Counted from the stretch's first letter, positions 13,001 through 23,879 are shown. The stretch is 64,000 nt of DNA from Sorghum bicolor (GCF_000003195.3 NC_012878.2:55180629-55244628); one strand, 5' to 3'. Made by a program: numbers and translations. The notes: generated by a model from the sequence alone, not told the origin.

Positions 13001-14319
13001 GATAGCAAAAACAAGAGATGCTAAGCGGCGGCGACACTATCATGCTTACTCTAAGCAGGCTTCTCAGGCACCATTATCATTTTGGCCTCGGTGGGTATAT
13101 GAAATGTATGATTCATATAAACTTGCTCGCAGCGCTGCAGGTATAGAAATCCAGTCTCATCAGCCTATTTTCTATGTCTGCAGTTTTGTAAAACTCTTTT
13201 CCTCCTGCTAAGTGCAAGCTGCCTTAGGTGTCCTTGGAATGTTTTGTCAATTGTTTTAATTACACTGTTGCCTTCGTTGCAGAGTTATGGAGACAGATAA
13301 TTGCAAACCCAAGCATGGACGATCACATAAGAAAGCCAGATATTTTGTCATTTCACATCGGAAGCAAACTTCCAGTCTCAGAATCTGTGAGACAAAAACT
13401 TCTGGAGATTGATGGAATTTCATATCGCCTACAGAAAGAAATTCAGCTTCTCAAGGCCTTTAATCATATTAAATGCAGAAATTGCCAGGTAATGGTCTAC
13501 TGTATCTGGAAGTGCTATTTAACGAAGTATCCTAACTAATGAACCTTTTAATTGGATTTGCTCTGTAGTTTCCATAACAAAAGGTTTTTCTGTAGTCAAA
13601 TGGTATTACAGCTATGATCTTTGTTGACTAGATTTTTTGACCTTTTGGCTGCCCCTTGTCTAGTTTGAAGTTGTAGGCAGAGGCAATAGGTCTTATTGGT
13701 TAGCTGTAGCATCCTCCATGATGATTTAGTGAAAATTACATATAGATCAAGCTGGTTGATACTTCTTATGGCAAATGTTGGCCATCGCCGTACTACAAAA
13801 TAAAACATACATAATTGAATCTAAGAATTTTTTAGATTATTTTTACCACCCCATTTTACTGACTTGTTTGTTTCTTCTACAGTCTCGTATAGCAAAACGT
13901 AGTGACATGGTGGTGATGTCTACTGATGGGGTTCTTGGTGCTTATGTCAACCCTCATGGTTGTGTCCATGAGACGATTACAGTCAGCAATGCAACTGGGC
14001 TAGCACTCATTGGCAATCCTTCTACAGTTCACAGCTGGTTTCCTGGGTATGATCTTGTCTCCGTTGTTCATTTTAGTGTCTGCCTTTCTCTGTAACACAA
14101 CTTAAACTATGAAATTAAGTCGAAACAGTGCTACTTGCAACTCTAGTAAGTGCTTTTTCTTTGCCGTGCAGATACTCATGGACGATTGCAGCATGCATGG
14201 CCTGCGAGTCCCACATAGGCTGGCGATTCAAAGCCACCAAGAAGAATCTGCGACCCAGGTCATTTTGGGGGATCCGCAGCTCACAAATTGCAGATGACAC
14301 AGTAGATCAGAGCGACTGA
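10073..14319 (+). CDS. Cereblon homologue (Lon N-terminal + CULT domain)
   Basis: Ten exons: 10073-10242, 10904-10989, 11066-11143, 11786-11898, 11987-12052, 12399-12500, 12582-13140, 13283-13488, 13883-14046, 14172-14319. All have GT-AG sites and consistent phases, giving 563 aa. Residues ~22-55 are strongly acidic. The Lon substrate-binding-like domain begins near FYLQGVVLFPGATLPLRV (~107) and is split by a Ser/Asp-rich insert (~220-340). The CULT domain has the zinc pairs C456-x2-C459 and C523-x2-C526 and a tri-Trp pocket W512, W518, W532 within HSWFPGYSWT and HIGWRF. In animals cereblon is the DDB1-CUL4 substrate receptor that binds thalidomide and C-terminal cyclic imides. A ubiquitin-ligase receptor role in this plant is inferred. 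The frame stays open upstream to an ATG at 9899; I chose 10073 (MADWEG) for its good context and conserved-looking acidic start. Confidence 0.93.
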
Positions 14320-15013
14320 TTCTCCAAACATCCATCCATATAAGGCCATAGTAGCAGTGAACTACTAAGCCATGTATGACCTGTTGTTCCCAATCCATCT
14401 CTTCCTGTTATCTCTTGGCATAGTAGTGACAGTAAAGTTCCTTGTAAAATAATCACTTTCTCAGGGGTGTTGTACTGTTGTAGTGCCCTGCACTGAAGGG
14501 TTTTACTGAATCCTTTCTTTTGTTGTCTAAATAAGATATCTGTTTCCATAGTACATGCATGATTTTCAATTGCAGATGTCCCATGGTGTGGCATGGGTGA
14601 AAGCCAATATCTTTTCTGTTTGGAGCCAGATAACCCTATCACTTGTAAGAAAATGCTGCCCGGATCACTCTAAGGGCCGGTGAGAAGATAGGCCCGACCC
14701 AATTTCCATAGGCCTGCAAGGTGAGAAGCTGACTAGCTCGATCTGCACTGTTGCCATTGTTGGCAGAAAGGATGATGATGGCACCATTGAGCCAGGAAGC
14801 AGCTGAGGAGGTGCCTCCAGGGCTTATGATGACTTGTTCTTGAGCCGTGCACCATCACCAATTCTGAGTTAGCCGAAAAGCTTCGTGATGTTCCCGTCAA
14901 CTAACAGTTACCTGGGTCTGGGGATGGACCGGCTTATTTATTGTGGCAAACGAAATCTTTTGGTACCTGGCAAACCTGGTTTGATCAAACAAGGTGTCTA
15001 CCATGGTAGGCTT

Positions 15014-15143
15014 TTCTCTCTCTCTCTCTTGTCTGACCACTTCCTGTTGGTCTTTGTAAAACCCTTTGTAAGACTTCTTGTTCGTCTTTTTTATTTATGT
15101 GTGCTGTAGGGGCTCAAGCCCCTCTAGTTTTACTAAAAAAAAA
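15014..15143 (+). mobile_element. 130-bp retroposon with perfect 11-bp target duplication
   Basis: ATGGTAGGCTT occurs at 15003-15013 and again at 15144-15154. The insert starts with a TC-repeat, contains TTGTAAAACCCTTTGTAAGAC and GGGGCTCAAGCCCCTC (a palindrome) and ends in TTTTACT plus a run of about ten A. A 3' A-tail with a long perfect TSD indicates LINE-mediated integration. It is either a 5'-truncated LINE 3' UTR or a SINE. 14320-15002 is the 3' flank of the cereblon gene, with no further gene seen. Confidence 0.75.
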
Positions 15144-15306
15144 ATGGTAGGCTTGTCTTCTTCAGTTCGCTGCTCAGTATTCAGGTGTACATATTTGAGT
15201 ATGCAGAAACTGTAAGGGTGTTTGGTGCAGCAGGTGCTGTTTTTATGCAGTGAACAGCAGATGTGCTTGTACGCTTTACACTTATCCTGCTAACAATGGT
15301 GGTCCA

Positions 15307-15476
15307 AAAACTTTTTAAATTACCCGTCACATCATATCTTATGACACATATATGGAGCATTAAATATAGATAAAAAAATAATTAATTGTATAGTTTATTT
15401 ATAATTTGCGAGACGAATCTTTTAAGTCTAATTAATTTATTTTTGGATAATAACTTGAGTGGAACTAAACAAGGCC
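15307..15476. mobile_element. Truncated MITE (GGCCTTGTTTAG family)
   Basis: The right part of the family is present: 'tggagcattaaatatagataaaaaaat', 'gcgagacgaatcttttaagtctaatta' and the terminus GGAACTAAACAAGGCC. The left terminus is missing or rearranged at about 15307. 15477-15898 is mixed sequence with no gene recognised. Confidence 0.65.
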
Positions 15477-15910
15477 TGAGGGCCAATGCCAACAATATCA
15501 GCCTGACAGCCTAGCTACTCAGGTCGCAAGTGTTAACAACAGTCAATGCGTATGGCATGGGCGCATGGCATCTGGCGATTCTAGGTAGTGTCCTGCCTTT
15601 TCTTTCTTTTGAGCCAGAACAGAATCTATGGAGCCACTAGCGGCTGCGCAGAGGCAGCTGACGCGCACGGGTGGCGGCACAAAAGCACGAACGAAGGAGC
15701 CAGCGAGCACTGCTTTCACCGGAGGGGAAAGCAGGAATGCACTTCCCCGCGTTGTACCCGACCTTCACGATTCGCTGGACGTGCTCAAAGGTGCAGCAGA
15801 GATGTGATGATGATTGATGAGCCACCGGACTAAATCACTGACATGTGACATCTGACGGGTGTTTTCTGTTCACTGCATAATTAGCTGATGCTACTGCTCC
15901 ATGCTAACAT

Positions 15911-16827
15911 TTTTTTTCTCGAATATGCACTGAGTGTGCATATCATTGTATTAGAAGGTAGAGAATTTTATGATACAGAGAGTGCCGTTTCCGGCCATTA
16001 GTACATGCAGGTGCTACATTTTAAAGAGAATGCAACCCAGGGTAGAAGCCGGCTACACGCGCACTAAGCGGCCGCCATAGATCCCAGATCACCGGCGCCC
16101 GCCTGAATCCAGCAGTCTGCTTCGGCTTTGATTAGTTGTAACAGGTCGCTGAAGTTTGCGCTTTGCCCTCTGAAACATCTAGCATTGCGTTCTTTCCAGA
16201 CTTGCCAGGAGACAAGCGCGAACAGAGAATCAAATCCAGACCGCTGCTCACCATCAAAGAGGCAGATCGCGCCACCAGCGAACCGTAGTTGCAATGGTTG
16301 GTGGTAGCTGTCGCCTGAAAGTTCGCAGGATATGAAACCATAGCTCTCTGGAGAAGGGGCAGCTTGCAAGGATATGGTCGATGGTCTCTGTGGCTTGATC
16401 GCAAAGGTAGCAAAGCTCTCTAGCTTCTAAGCCATGCCTCGCCCTTCGCCCGTCCAGTGCCTACGCTCGAGTGCTAGCCAGAGGAAAATCTTCACTCTTA
16501 GTGGCGCCTAGGTTTTCCAGATCAGTTTGTGGCCAAACATCGGGGTGGAACCTTGATGCAACATGATGTATGCTGATTTGGCTGAGTATTTTCCGTCGGC
16601 TGTCCATCGCCAAAGGACCCGGTCTGGCTGATCGTTGAGCTGCACCGCGGCCACCGCGTTCCAGAGTTAGAGATAGTCCAGGATCGCCTGCAGCGACATA
16701 CCCCCGCTGATGTTGCGCGCCCAGTTTCTGTTTTGCAGTCCGTCTTGGATAGATTGCCTCCGTCAGACTCTTCTTGGCACTAGGTGGTAGATGCATGGTG
16801 CGAGCTGGGAGACTGACTTGCCATTGT
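15911..16827 (-). mobile_element. 5'-truncated LINE insertion, 12-bp target duplication
   Basis: CCATGCTAACAT occurs at 15899-15910 and 16828-16839. The insert begins on plus with eight T (the minus-strand poly-A tail). Reading minus, the distal coding end of a plant LINE is visible: LFALVSWQVWKERNARCFRG followed by QLIKAEADCWIQAGAGDL (16250-16080), the usual tail after the reverse-transcriptase zinc-binding domain. Frames shift between 16413 and 16800, so it is dead. The 917-bp length shows strong 5' truncation. Confidence 0.85.
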
Positions 16828-16878
16828 CCATGCTAACATAAATTCTTCATTTTATTCTGTTTTACGGCGGTATGGTAA

Positions 16879-17115
16879 GGCCGTGTTTAGTTTCTAAAGG
16901 AAAAAAATTTGCGTAGCACTTTCGTTTGTTTGTGGTAATTATTGTCTAATCATAGACTAACTAAAATCAAAAGATTTGTCTCGTAAATTTCGACCAAACT
17001 GTGTAATTAGTTTTTATTTTTGTCTATATTTAATGCTCCATGTATGTATTTAAAGATTCGATGTGACGAGAAATTTTGAAAAATTTTGAGTTTTGGGTTG
17101 GAAGTAAACAAGGCC
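16879..17115. mobile_element. Tourist-like MITE (GGCCTTGTTTAG family)
   Basis: GGCCGTGTTTAGTTTC at the left pairs with GGAAGTAAACAAGGCC at the right. The interior has the 'gcactttcgtttgttt', 'tctcgtaaatttcgaccaaactgtgtaattag' and 'agattcgatgtgacgagaaat' blocks. Its orientation is opposite to the copy at 36031. It is non-coding. Confidence 0.8.
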
Positions 17116-17574
17116 AAAGAAGAAGAAAAAAACTAATTATGGGGAGTTTTTTTTATCTATCTTCATTGGAATTTGGAAGTTTTGTATATGTGCTGCTAAG
17201 CATGTCTTGCTGATCCGGCGAACAACCACTGATGACACATCCCCGCTTTGCATGCAGGCATTACCGCGGGTTTTGTGTAATTTGACCATCGTTTGAGTCA
17301 GTGAGTGAACAATTATGAGGTGCTTGTTCTAGGCAAGGCAAAGGTTGCGCTCGCTTCGCTGTTCATACAATCATCCTTGTTTATTCCAGGTTTATACAAG
17401 GAAATTGTTCCATGTTAAAAAAAATGTAGTTAGAAAAGGCGCTTTATTTTCAGAAACAATATTATACCTGCACAAAAAATACTCCAGGTTCATGAGAACG
17501 ATTGATCCGGATTTTGGACCAAAATGTTCTAGGGTTATGCGAAAAATTTTCCATATTCAAAATAAAAATGTTCT

Positions 17575-19540
17575 TTTTTTGAACCCATTACCAAGATAAC
17601 GGAAATACAACGAGTGTTATCCCAGATACATGAGAGGAGCAAAAGCTAGAAAACCAAGAACTAAGAACGAACCGTAGCCAGCTTACCAAGCACTCACACA
17701 TCTCAGCAAACACCACCTTAACCCTACAGAAAAGCATAGAGCTCGACTGCAGAACATCCAAGCCACAGTACCAACAAACCAAAGATAGATCCTAAGATAG
17801 CAATAGCATAGAGAGGCCTATTACAAAAGATCAGGCAAAACAAACGCCACTTAACATCCTTCAGCCACGTCTTCAAGTCTTCCTTTAGTATGTGACTGTC
17901 ACTCTTCATTCTGACGATCCTTCTCTGTGTCCTGCAACAACAAACAGCTTTCCTTCCGAGGTCTTTTGTTCAACAGATCAGTTGCAATCCTCAGCATAGT
18001 GGTAGCTCCTTCTTCCAGCGCCTCCTTATCCATACCTTCATATAAACCTGCCCAGTAACTCATAAGGGCACATGCATGGCATATAATTGAGATAGGGTTA
18101 AGAATCATTTTGTTCTCAAAACCAGTGTTTTCAAGACGTCCGATTAATCGCGACTAATCGTCCTGGACGGTTGGAGGTACTCGACCAGGGCCTCCGACTT
18201 GGCCAGAACGACCAGGAAACTGGTCGTCCGATTAGTCGTCGTCCAGTCGCGATTAATCGTCCGTCCAGGTTGTCTGGCGTCCAGTCAGGAGATGGTCCAG
18301 TCAGTAGATGGGCTGCATCTTAGAGTTTGGGCCTAGCTAGCTGCCTTATATTTTGGCCCAAGCCCATTAGAGTTTATGTTGTCTACCCCTCACTCATTTT
18401 AGCACAACACATTCATACCTCTCCTCTCCTCCCGTCCAGCAACAGCAGCCACCCCCATTGCTGCCCTCCTCTCCTCTCCACTCCTCTCCTCCCTTCTGTC
18501 TCCCAGCTGCTCCTCCTCTCCTCTCCTCCCTTCCGTCTCCCAGCTTCTCCTCCCTCCCTTCCAGCTGCCCTCCCTCTCTTCCCTGCAAGCGTGCAGCTGC
18601 TGCTGCAAGCCTGCAGCTGTGCAAGGGAGGAAAGGGCTCTGCAGCTTTATTTTTCTATAATTTCAGTTTGGCAGCAGCAGCCAGCAAGACAAGAAAGGGC
18701 TCTGCAGCAGCCAGGTAAGTGGCCAGCTTATGTAGACTCTAGAGCCTAGAACACGTATATATATATGGTATAATGTGTATTGTATATAGCTACATAATAT
18801 ATGTGGTATATATCAGTCCCCATATGTGTAGGGACGACCAGGACGTCCAGGGGACTCGTCCAGGGTCGATTAATCGTCCTGGACGACGACTAATCGTCCT
18901 GGACGACCTGGACTGTCCCCCGGTGTCCAGACACGACCAGCCGTCTTGAAAACATTGCTCAAAACAGATTTTATTTCTTGCTTTCCATATCGCCCAACAA
19001 ATGGACGCTATCCCAATAGTATGAAATTTTTTCCCAGCTGGTAACCATCTCTCACACCAGACTCAGCATTGATCCAAAGTCTTAGATACATTAGTAGCCC
19101 CAAAACAAACAGCTACGGTTGCCCAAATCACTTTTAGCAGTGCTACATTGAAATAACAGATGATTAACAGTTTCAGGTTGAGAACAAAAATAGCAAGTGG
19201 GTTCTCCTTTCCACTTTCGTTTTATCATGTTATCTTTTGTTAAAATTGCGTTATTAAGAGCCAACCACAAGAAGATTTTTAATTTCTCAGGGATTTTCCC
19301 TTTCCAGATTTGTTTATAGTAACGACCAGACTCATTAACAGTTAAAGCATTGTAAAGTGATTTAACAGAAAAAATTTCTTTTTTCCCAAATTTCCATCTC
19401 TCATACTAAAACAAAACACCGAGACATCATGTAAAATCTTTGACCAATCTATCCGCCATTTATCAATCAGCCATCTACTGAAACTTACAGAGTTATAATT
19501 TTGTTTTACCTTGTCAATAGAAATATTTTTTTGAAGGCAC
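17575..19540 (-). mobile_element. LINE fragment with zf-RVT domain, split by a hAT element
   Basis: ATAAAAATGTTCT is found at 17562-17574 and 19541-19553, a 13-bp target duplication. On plus the insert begins with a T-run (minus-strand A-tail). On minus, 19350-18970 encodes a reverse-transcriptase zinc-binding (zf-RVT) region: YYKQIWKGKIPEKLKIFLWL, then LTKDNMIKRKWKGEP, TCYFCSQ, VNHL. An 835-bp hAT element sits inside at 18123-18957. Removing it and one 8-bp TSD copy leaves ~1.12 kb, a 5'-truncated LINE. The target DNA on both sides contains related 'tgttctagrttca...gagaacaattgatcc' repeats. Confidence 0.85.
18123..18957. mobile_element. Non-autonomous hAT element nested in the LINE
   Basis: The 8-bp direct repeat CTCAAAAC lies at 18115-18122 and 18958-18965. 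The termini CAGTGTTTTCAAGACG and CGTCTTGAAAACATTG form a 16-bp inverted repeat with one mismatch. These ends and the 8-bp TSD place it in hAT. Subterminal zones contain many copies of GATTAATCGTCCTGGACG-like words in both directions, the expected transposase-binding clusters. The centre (18400-18720) is CT-rich low-complexity sequence with long but compositionally biased frames and no transposase. Confidence 0.9.
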
Positions 19541-19553
19541 ATAAAAATGTTCT

Positions 19554-19960
19554 AGATTCACGAGAACAATTGATCCATAATTAGAAAAAAAATGTTTTAG
19601 GTTTACCAATTTACAGAAACAATCGATCTCTATTAAGAAAAAAATCTTCTAGATTCACAGGAAAATGTCTGTTAAAAAAAAAGTTCTAGGTTGAAGAAAA
19701 GTGTTCTAGATTCGTTAGAATAGTTTCGTGAAAATTGTTTCATGTTCAAAGAGAAGTTTTGTAACATCACGAGGAAACAAGTGCCACCTTGATAAAATAT
19801 TTCCCCCCTTTTCTCATTTACAGTGTTCCTATAAATTATTATTATGGTTTCTCTATTTTAAAAACAAATTGCAATTTACAAACCAGGAAGAATATAAAAA
19901 CAAAAAAGTAAAAAAAAAGGGGGGGGTGGGGGGGGGGGGGGGCAAGGAACGGCCCATGTC
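19554..19960. other. Repeat-derived AT-rich DNA ending in a G-homopolymer
   Basis: 19554-19740 repeats short phrases such as 'gttctagattcacgagaacaattgatcc', also seen at 17480-17530 on the other side of the LINE. 19919-19942 is an almost pure G-run broken by a single T, directly before the GC-rich first exon of the COA3-like gene. No gene is seen. Confidence 0.5.
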
Positions 19961-20119
19961 GCAGAAGGCCCGTGCGGGTGCGCTTGCTCCACGCCTCCAC
20001 CTCGGCCGCCATTCTCCCTCCTCGCGTGCTCTCTCTCACGTCGGCTACCGCCGCCGCCCTCCGCCAGCTTCCCAGCATCCCAGGTCTTCGTCAGGCCCTT
20101 CTCCGGCGAGAGCACTCAG
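19961..20119 (+). other. Probable 5'-UTR exon of the COA3-like gene
   Basis: A GC-rich block follows the G-run and ends at a good donor, CACTCAG|GTATGC. It is followed by a long AT-rich interval (20120-21823) that ends at the acceptor TGCACAG before the COA3-like coding exon. Reading frames across the block exist but give Ala/Pro/Arg-rich chance peptides. I call it non-coding leader. Confidence 0.5.
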
Positions 20120-21823
20120 GTATGCCCGCCCCTTCTCTTCCCTCCCTGTCGTGCGAAACCGAGCACCCAAAGCCTAACCTAAGCTATTCTGATTATTTGT
20201 AAACGGATCTGATCTAATTGCAACTTGCAAGTGTATACATGTACTGTTATGCCTGCTAATTTCGATTATCTTGCAAAAGATTTTTTTGGGTGTATTGTGT
20301 GCATCCATTTCTTTTAGGCTGTTCGGTTGACAAGTTTTGAATCCATTCATGGATTTAAGACAGGGTGATAAATCCTTTGATCCTCCCTAATCCCTCATTT
20401 CAAACCTTGTGCTCGGAAATGACAGGGATTGAGACTCTGTCAACCATATTACAACAGCTTCACTTCAACGATTTAAATATGCAAGTCTTTTTGCGGCCAA
20501 ACTTGAAGAGGTCACAAAATAGTATATTGCATTAGCTTTACTCCGATAAGCAATAAGTAGAAATGTAAAAGCTGAAACGCTTATATTAGAATGGTGCCTA
20601 TGTTCTCTACTTATTGCAGCTACAGGACATGCAAAGATTCTGAACAACCTCGGCATATGATCCACCTTTGTTTGAGTAAGGCATGGATTTGTTGGTGATA
20701 GGTAGGAGACAAAGTAGAAAAGTCACCACTGTTACCAGTGCTGCTCCGTCTGTCTACAGTGTCAAAGATTAACAGTCAACCATTTGTGTGCTCAAGGGGA
20801 AATAATAAACACTGAAACTGAAATTATGTTTTGTGAATGTTTGGTGATAGTAGTAACAGATTCAATCTTCTATTATCCGTAGTATTGTAATAACAACTAT
20901 ATGTCTTCTTTCAATAAGTTATAAACAAACTTAATGGATCACTGGCACATTCTAGAAAAAAATAAAAAATAGCATTTAGATTAAGTCATATGCTAGAAAA
21001 CACAATACATAGTGAATGCAGCTGTATCTCGGCCTAAAGCTCCAAGCTAACTAATGCCCATTTCATTTCTTAACCATATCAGGGCAGATTCTTTGATCCC
21101 CATGATAAGCACTCAAATAAATTTCCCTGTTTTCTGGATTCTTGAAGACCCCATATGCTTTGGCCTTCTCCAATCATTTCCAATGTGTTGAGAACAGATA
21201 TGTGTCATTTGACTGAGAAATCATCGCCTTGAGAAGATCTCCTTTTCTTTTTGCTAATTGTGCAGCCTCGTCCTCATGTCAAGATATCTGTCCATCAGTC
21301 CTTCTATGTCACCACTCTTTCTCTGTCGTTTTGGTTCTTTTTCGTGGCTGTTTCTTGATGCAACTTCAACACTTCTTGGTAGACTTGCAGCTTCTTCCTG
21401 TTCAGTTGGCTGCACACTTGCATCAGCTTCTTCCCATATTATACATACACTGTCATTTGCTTTGATGGTATTGTCAATTAATGTGAAACTCTTTAGCTGC
21501 TAGTGGATCATAGTCTGTTCAACAAGCACCTCCATTCAATATTATTTGACATTTCAGACACCCAAATTGGCTTGCGATTAGTTGTATTTTTCTGTAAGAA
21601 TGTGAGGTGATAATGACTGGAGGGAATACTGTCATACTATCAGTTGTATTTTGCTGTAAGAAATGTCAAAGTGATGATGACTGGAGTGAATACTGTCATA
21701 CTGCCTATCTAGTCACCTTTCATCTCCAATTCATCAACATTTATCATGTACTCGTACATCTTGCTGATTTTGACCACATAATAATAATAACAATGTTGTT
21801 TGCCTTCATGCCCTGCTGCACAG
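20120..21823 (+). other. Leader intron of the COA3-like gene
   Basis: An AT-rich interval bounded by GTATGC and TGCACAG. It contains a diverged tandem duplication: 'agttgtatttttctgtaagaa...ggaatactgtcatact' at ~21579-21639 and again at ~21641-21703. No coding content is recognised. Confidence 0.5.
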
Positions 21824-21847
21824 ATCGTGAACCTCTACAGCCTAAAG

Positions 21848-22045
21848 ATGGCGGGATTCAGAAGCCTTGCACCCAAGACCAGGAACCTGGTGGTGGCTGG
21901 GGGACTGTCTGCCTTCGTGCTCGGGGTCTACTACTACACCATGAGAGCAGTGGGAGGCACGGACGAGCTGCAGGTGGCGATTGACAAGTTTGAGGAGATG
22001 AAGAAGAAGGACGCTGCCAGAAACTCCAACCCAGGAGGATCATAA
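21848..22045 (+). CDS. COA3-like cytochrome c oxidase assembly protein, 65 aa
   Basis: The whole reading frame is in one exon that begins at the acceptor TGCTGCACAG (exon start 21824), with ATG at 21848 and TAA at 22043-22045. The protein starts MAGFRSLAPKTRNLVVAGGL, has one membrane segment (residues ~13-32, ending VLGVYYYTM) and then a charged helix with DKFEEMKKKDA. Small single-span proteins of this shape are the plant members of the COA3/CCDC56 family, inner-membrane factors that stabilise newly made COX1 in mitochondria. The assignment rests on general pattern and length. A probable non-coding first exon ends at 20119 (ACTCAG|GTATGC), leaving a ~1.7-kb intron in the leader. The frame is also open upstream of the ATG within exon 2, so a longer N-terminus is possible. 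Confidence 0.75.
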   Translation: MAGFRSLAPKTRNLVVAGGLSAFVLGVYYYTMRAVGGTDELQVAIDKFEEMKKKDAARNSNPGGS

Positions 22046-22329
22046 ACACGCCCTTCCCTTCTCTGTACTAAACTTGGATCTGCAGGCTGACATGAATGAT
22101 GCGATAGTCAAGTCGCTCAATAGACCAAAACCATGCATGCTTCTGCTACTGTGTAATAAGTAATGGGTGGTGCTCGTTATCAGAAGATAGAGCTTGACAG
22201 CTTGTGCTTTGAGGAGAGATGTACACTCGAATGTTTTGATCCTAATATAAAGTGGCCGCAATGTCTGAATTTTCCTGATATAACTCCTTCCCAGAATTAT
22301 ACTCCTTTGCCAAAAGACCATCCATCTCC

Positions 22330-23060
22330 TGCAATAGAGTGTTTGCTGTGAACCCTCCTTCTGGCCTCTTCAGTTTACCCCTTTCAGTCCAAGCTTTTGC
22401 CCAATTTCAAGCGCTGCAGCAAATCCTACGGAATCGAGATCTCAACAGCAATTTTGATATCTGGACTTATATTTGGGGAAATAGTTCTTTCACATCCAAA
22501 CAGGCCTATAATCATTTAAGGGGAACCATTGCGGCAGTCCCAATCTTCAACTGGATTTGGAGATCTTCTTGCCGGCCAAAGCACAAGGTGTTTTTCTGGC
22601 TCCTTGTACAAGACAGGGTCAGCACCAGAAACTTGCTGAGAAGAAACATAACTTGCTGAGAAGAAAACATATGTTTCGAAAACATATGTTTCTCCCATCC
22701 TACAACTGCATCTTGTGCAATGAAAACTGTGAAGAAAGTGTGGATCACTTATTCTTGGATTGTAACTTCTCCAGAGATTGCTGGGCTCTGATTGGCCTAG
22801 CAGTGATTAGCTCTCCTGACCTGATTCAAAAATTTGAAAGTCTCAAATCACATATTGCGAGAAACTTCTTCATGGAGATTATTATCATCATGTGCTGGAC
22901 CATTTGGACTGTTAGAAATGATGTCATTTTCAGAGGCATTCCACCCAGCAGCCTTCGTGGTTTAGAAATCTTCAGGAACATCTTCAAACAACTCCTTTGG
23001 AGGACGAAGAAAAAATATTTCCCAGCTATTGAGCTATGGCTAGAGCAAAATATGTAATTT
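22330..23060 (+). pseudogene. LINE-type reverse-transcriptase zinc-binding domain fragment
   Basis: Plus-strand frames at 22339-22659 and 22660-23057 together give the C-terminal part of a plant LINE polyprotein: FDIWTYIWGNSSFTSKQAYN, then IWRSSCRPKHKVFFWLL, NCILCNENCEESVDHLFLDC (the zf-RVT Cys/His cluster) and IIIMCWTIWTVRNDVIFRG. The frames are broken at ~22650, where AACTTGCTGAGAAGAAA and AACATATGTTTC are each duplicated in tandem. No target duplication was found. It lies just downstream of the COA3-like gene in the same direction. Confidence 0.8.
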
Positions 23061-23879
23061 TCTTTATTTTCTTTGTTTCTTTCTTTGTATCCTGAATTTT
23101 TTTTCCTTTTCTCCCTTTTCCTTTTGAATCTGTAAGATGACATGTGGTAGACTTTGGTTTCCAGACGGAAATTTTGTCGAATAATACGTATTTGCTTGTG
23201 TGATTCCCTTTCTCCAGCTCTGTGGTCAGGAATGAACAACCACTTAATTTCATAACTGGTGGTTCATTTGCAGTTGTGCACTCGGACTCTCGGACACGTG
23301 GTGGATAACACTTACTGACCCATGAGTCCATCCGTGAAACCAAAGTGTACCCTGTTAGTTTACCGCGGGCTTTCTGTGATTTGACCAGCGAGCAATTATA
23401 CCATGACTAATTCCTCTCTTCGCGTGAGGAAAGATTGAACGCAGCAAAAATACAAGAGGAACAGTGCTCCGAACAAAATCGATCACGGGGTGAGAACAAT
23501 ACAGCGTGTCAGTGAATTAGACTTCACTTGCCGGCACAGTCTCCGAGACAAATCCAGCACGAGAAAAGGCAAGGCAGGCAGTGCGGCGCAACTGTACCGT
23601 GCGTGTGTATCTGTCCGGATGCCATCGTCGCTAATGCGACACGGCGAGCTGAGCCCGGACGCGACCACCTGCATGTGCCACGCGCCCGCGCCCACCGGCT
23701 AGCTAGATTAGATGCGCGCGCATGCGGTGCAACAAAACCAACCAACATAACAGCTTCTCTCCCGCCCCCGGCGCGGCTCGTGCTCGTCGTCACTCGTGAG
23801 CCGCGTCATTCCGTCCGCCGTCCGTGGCGCGCACGCCCGTGATTCTCCTTAAATTCGCCCCCGACGCTACGCCCTCCGG

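Noticed and set aside
18327..18749. 140-aa Leu/Pro/Ser-rich ORF within the hAT element
   Set aside because: It arises from CT-rich low-complexity sequence; overlapping frames on both strands are equally open. No hAT transposase motif is present.
22163..22351. 62-aa ORF after the COA3-like stop
   Set aside because: It lies in the probable 3' UTR, has no homology that I recognise, and is shorter than expected for an independent gene.
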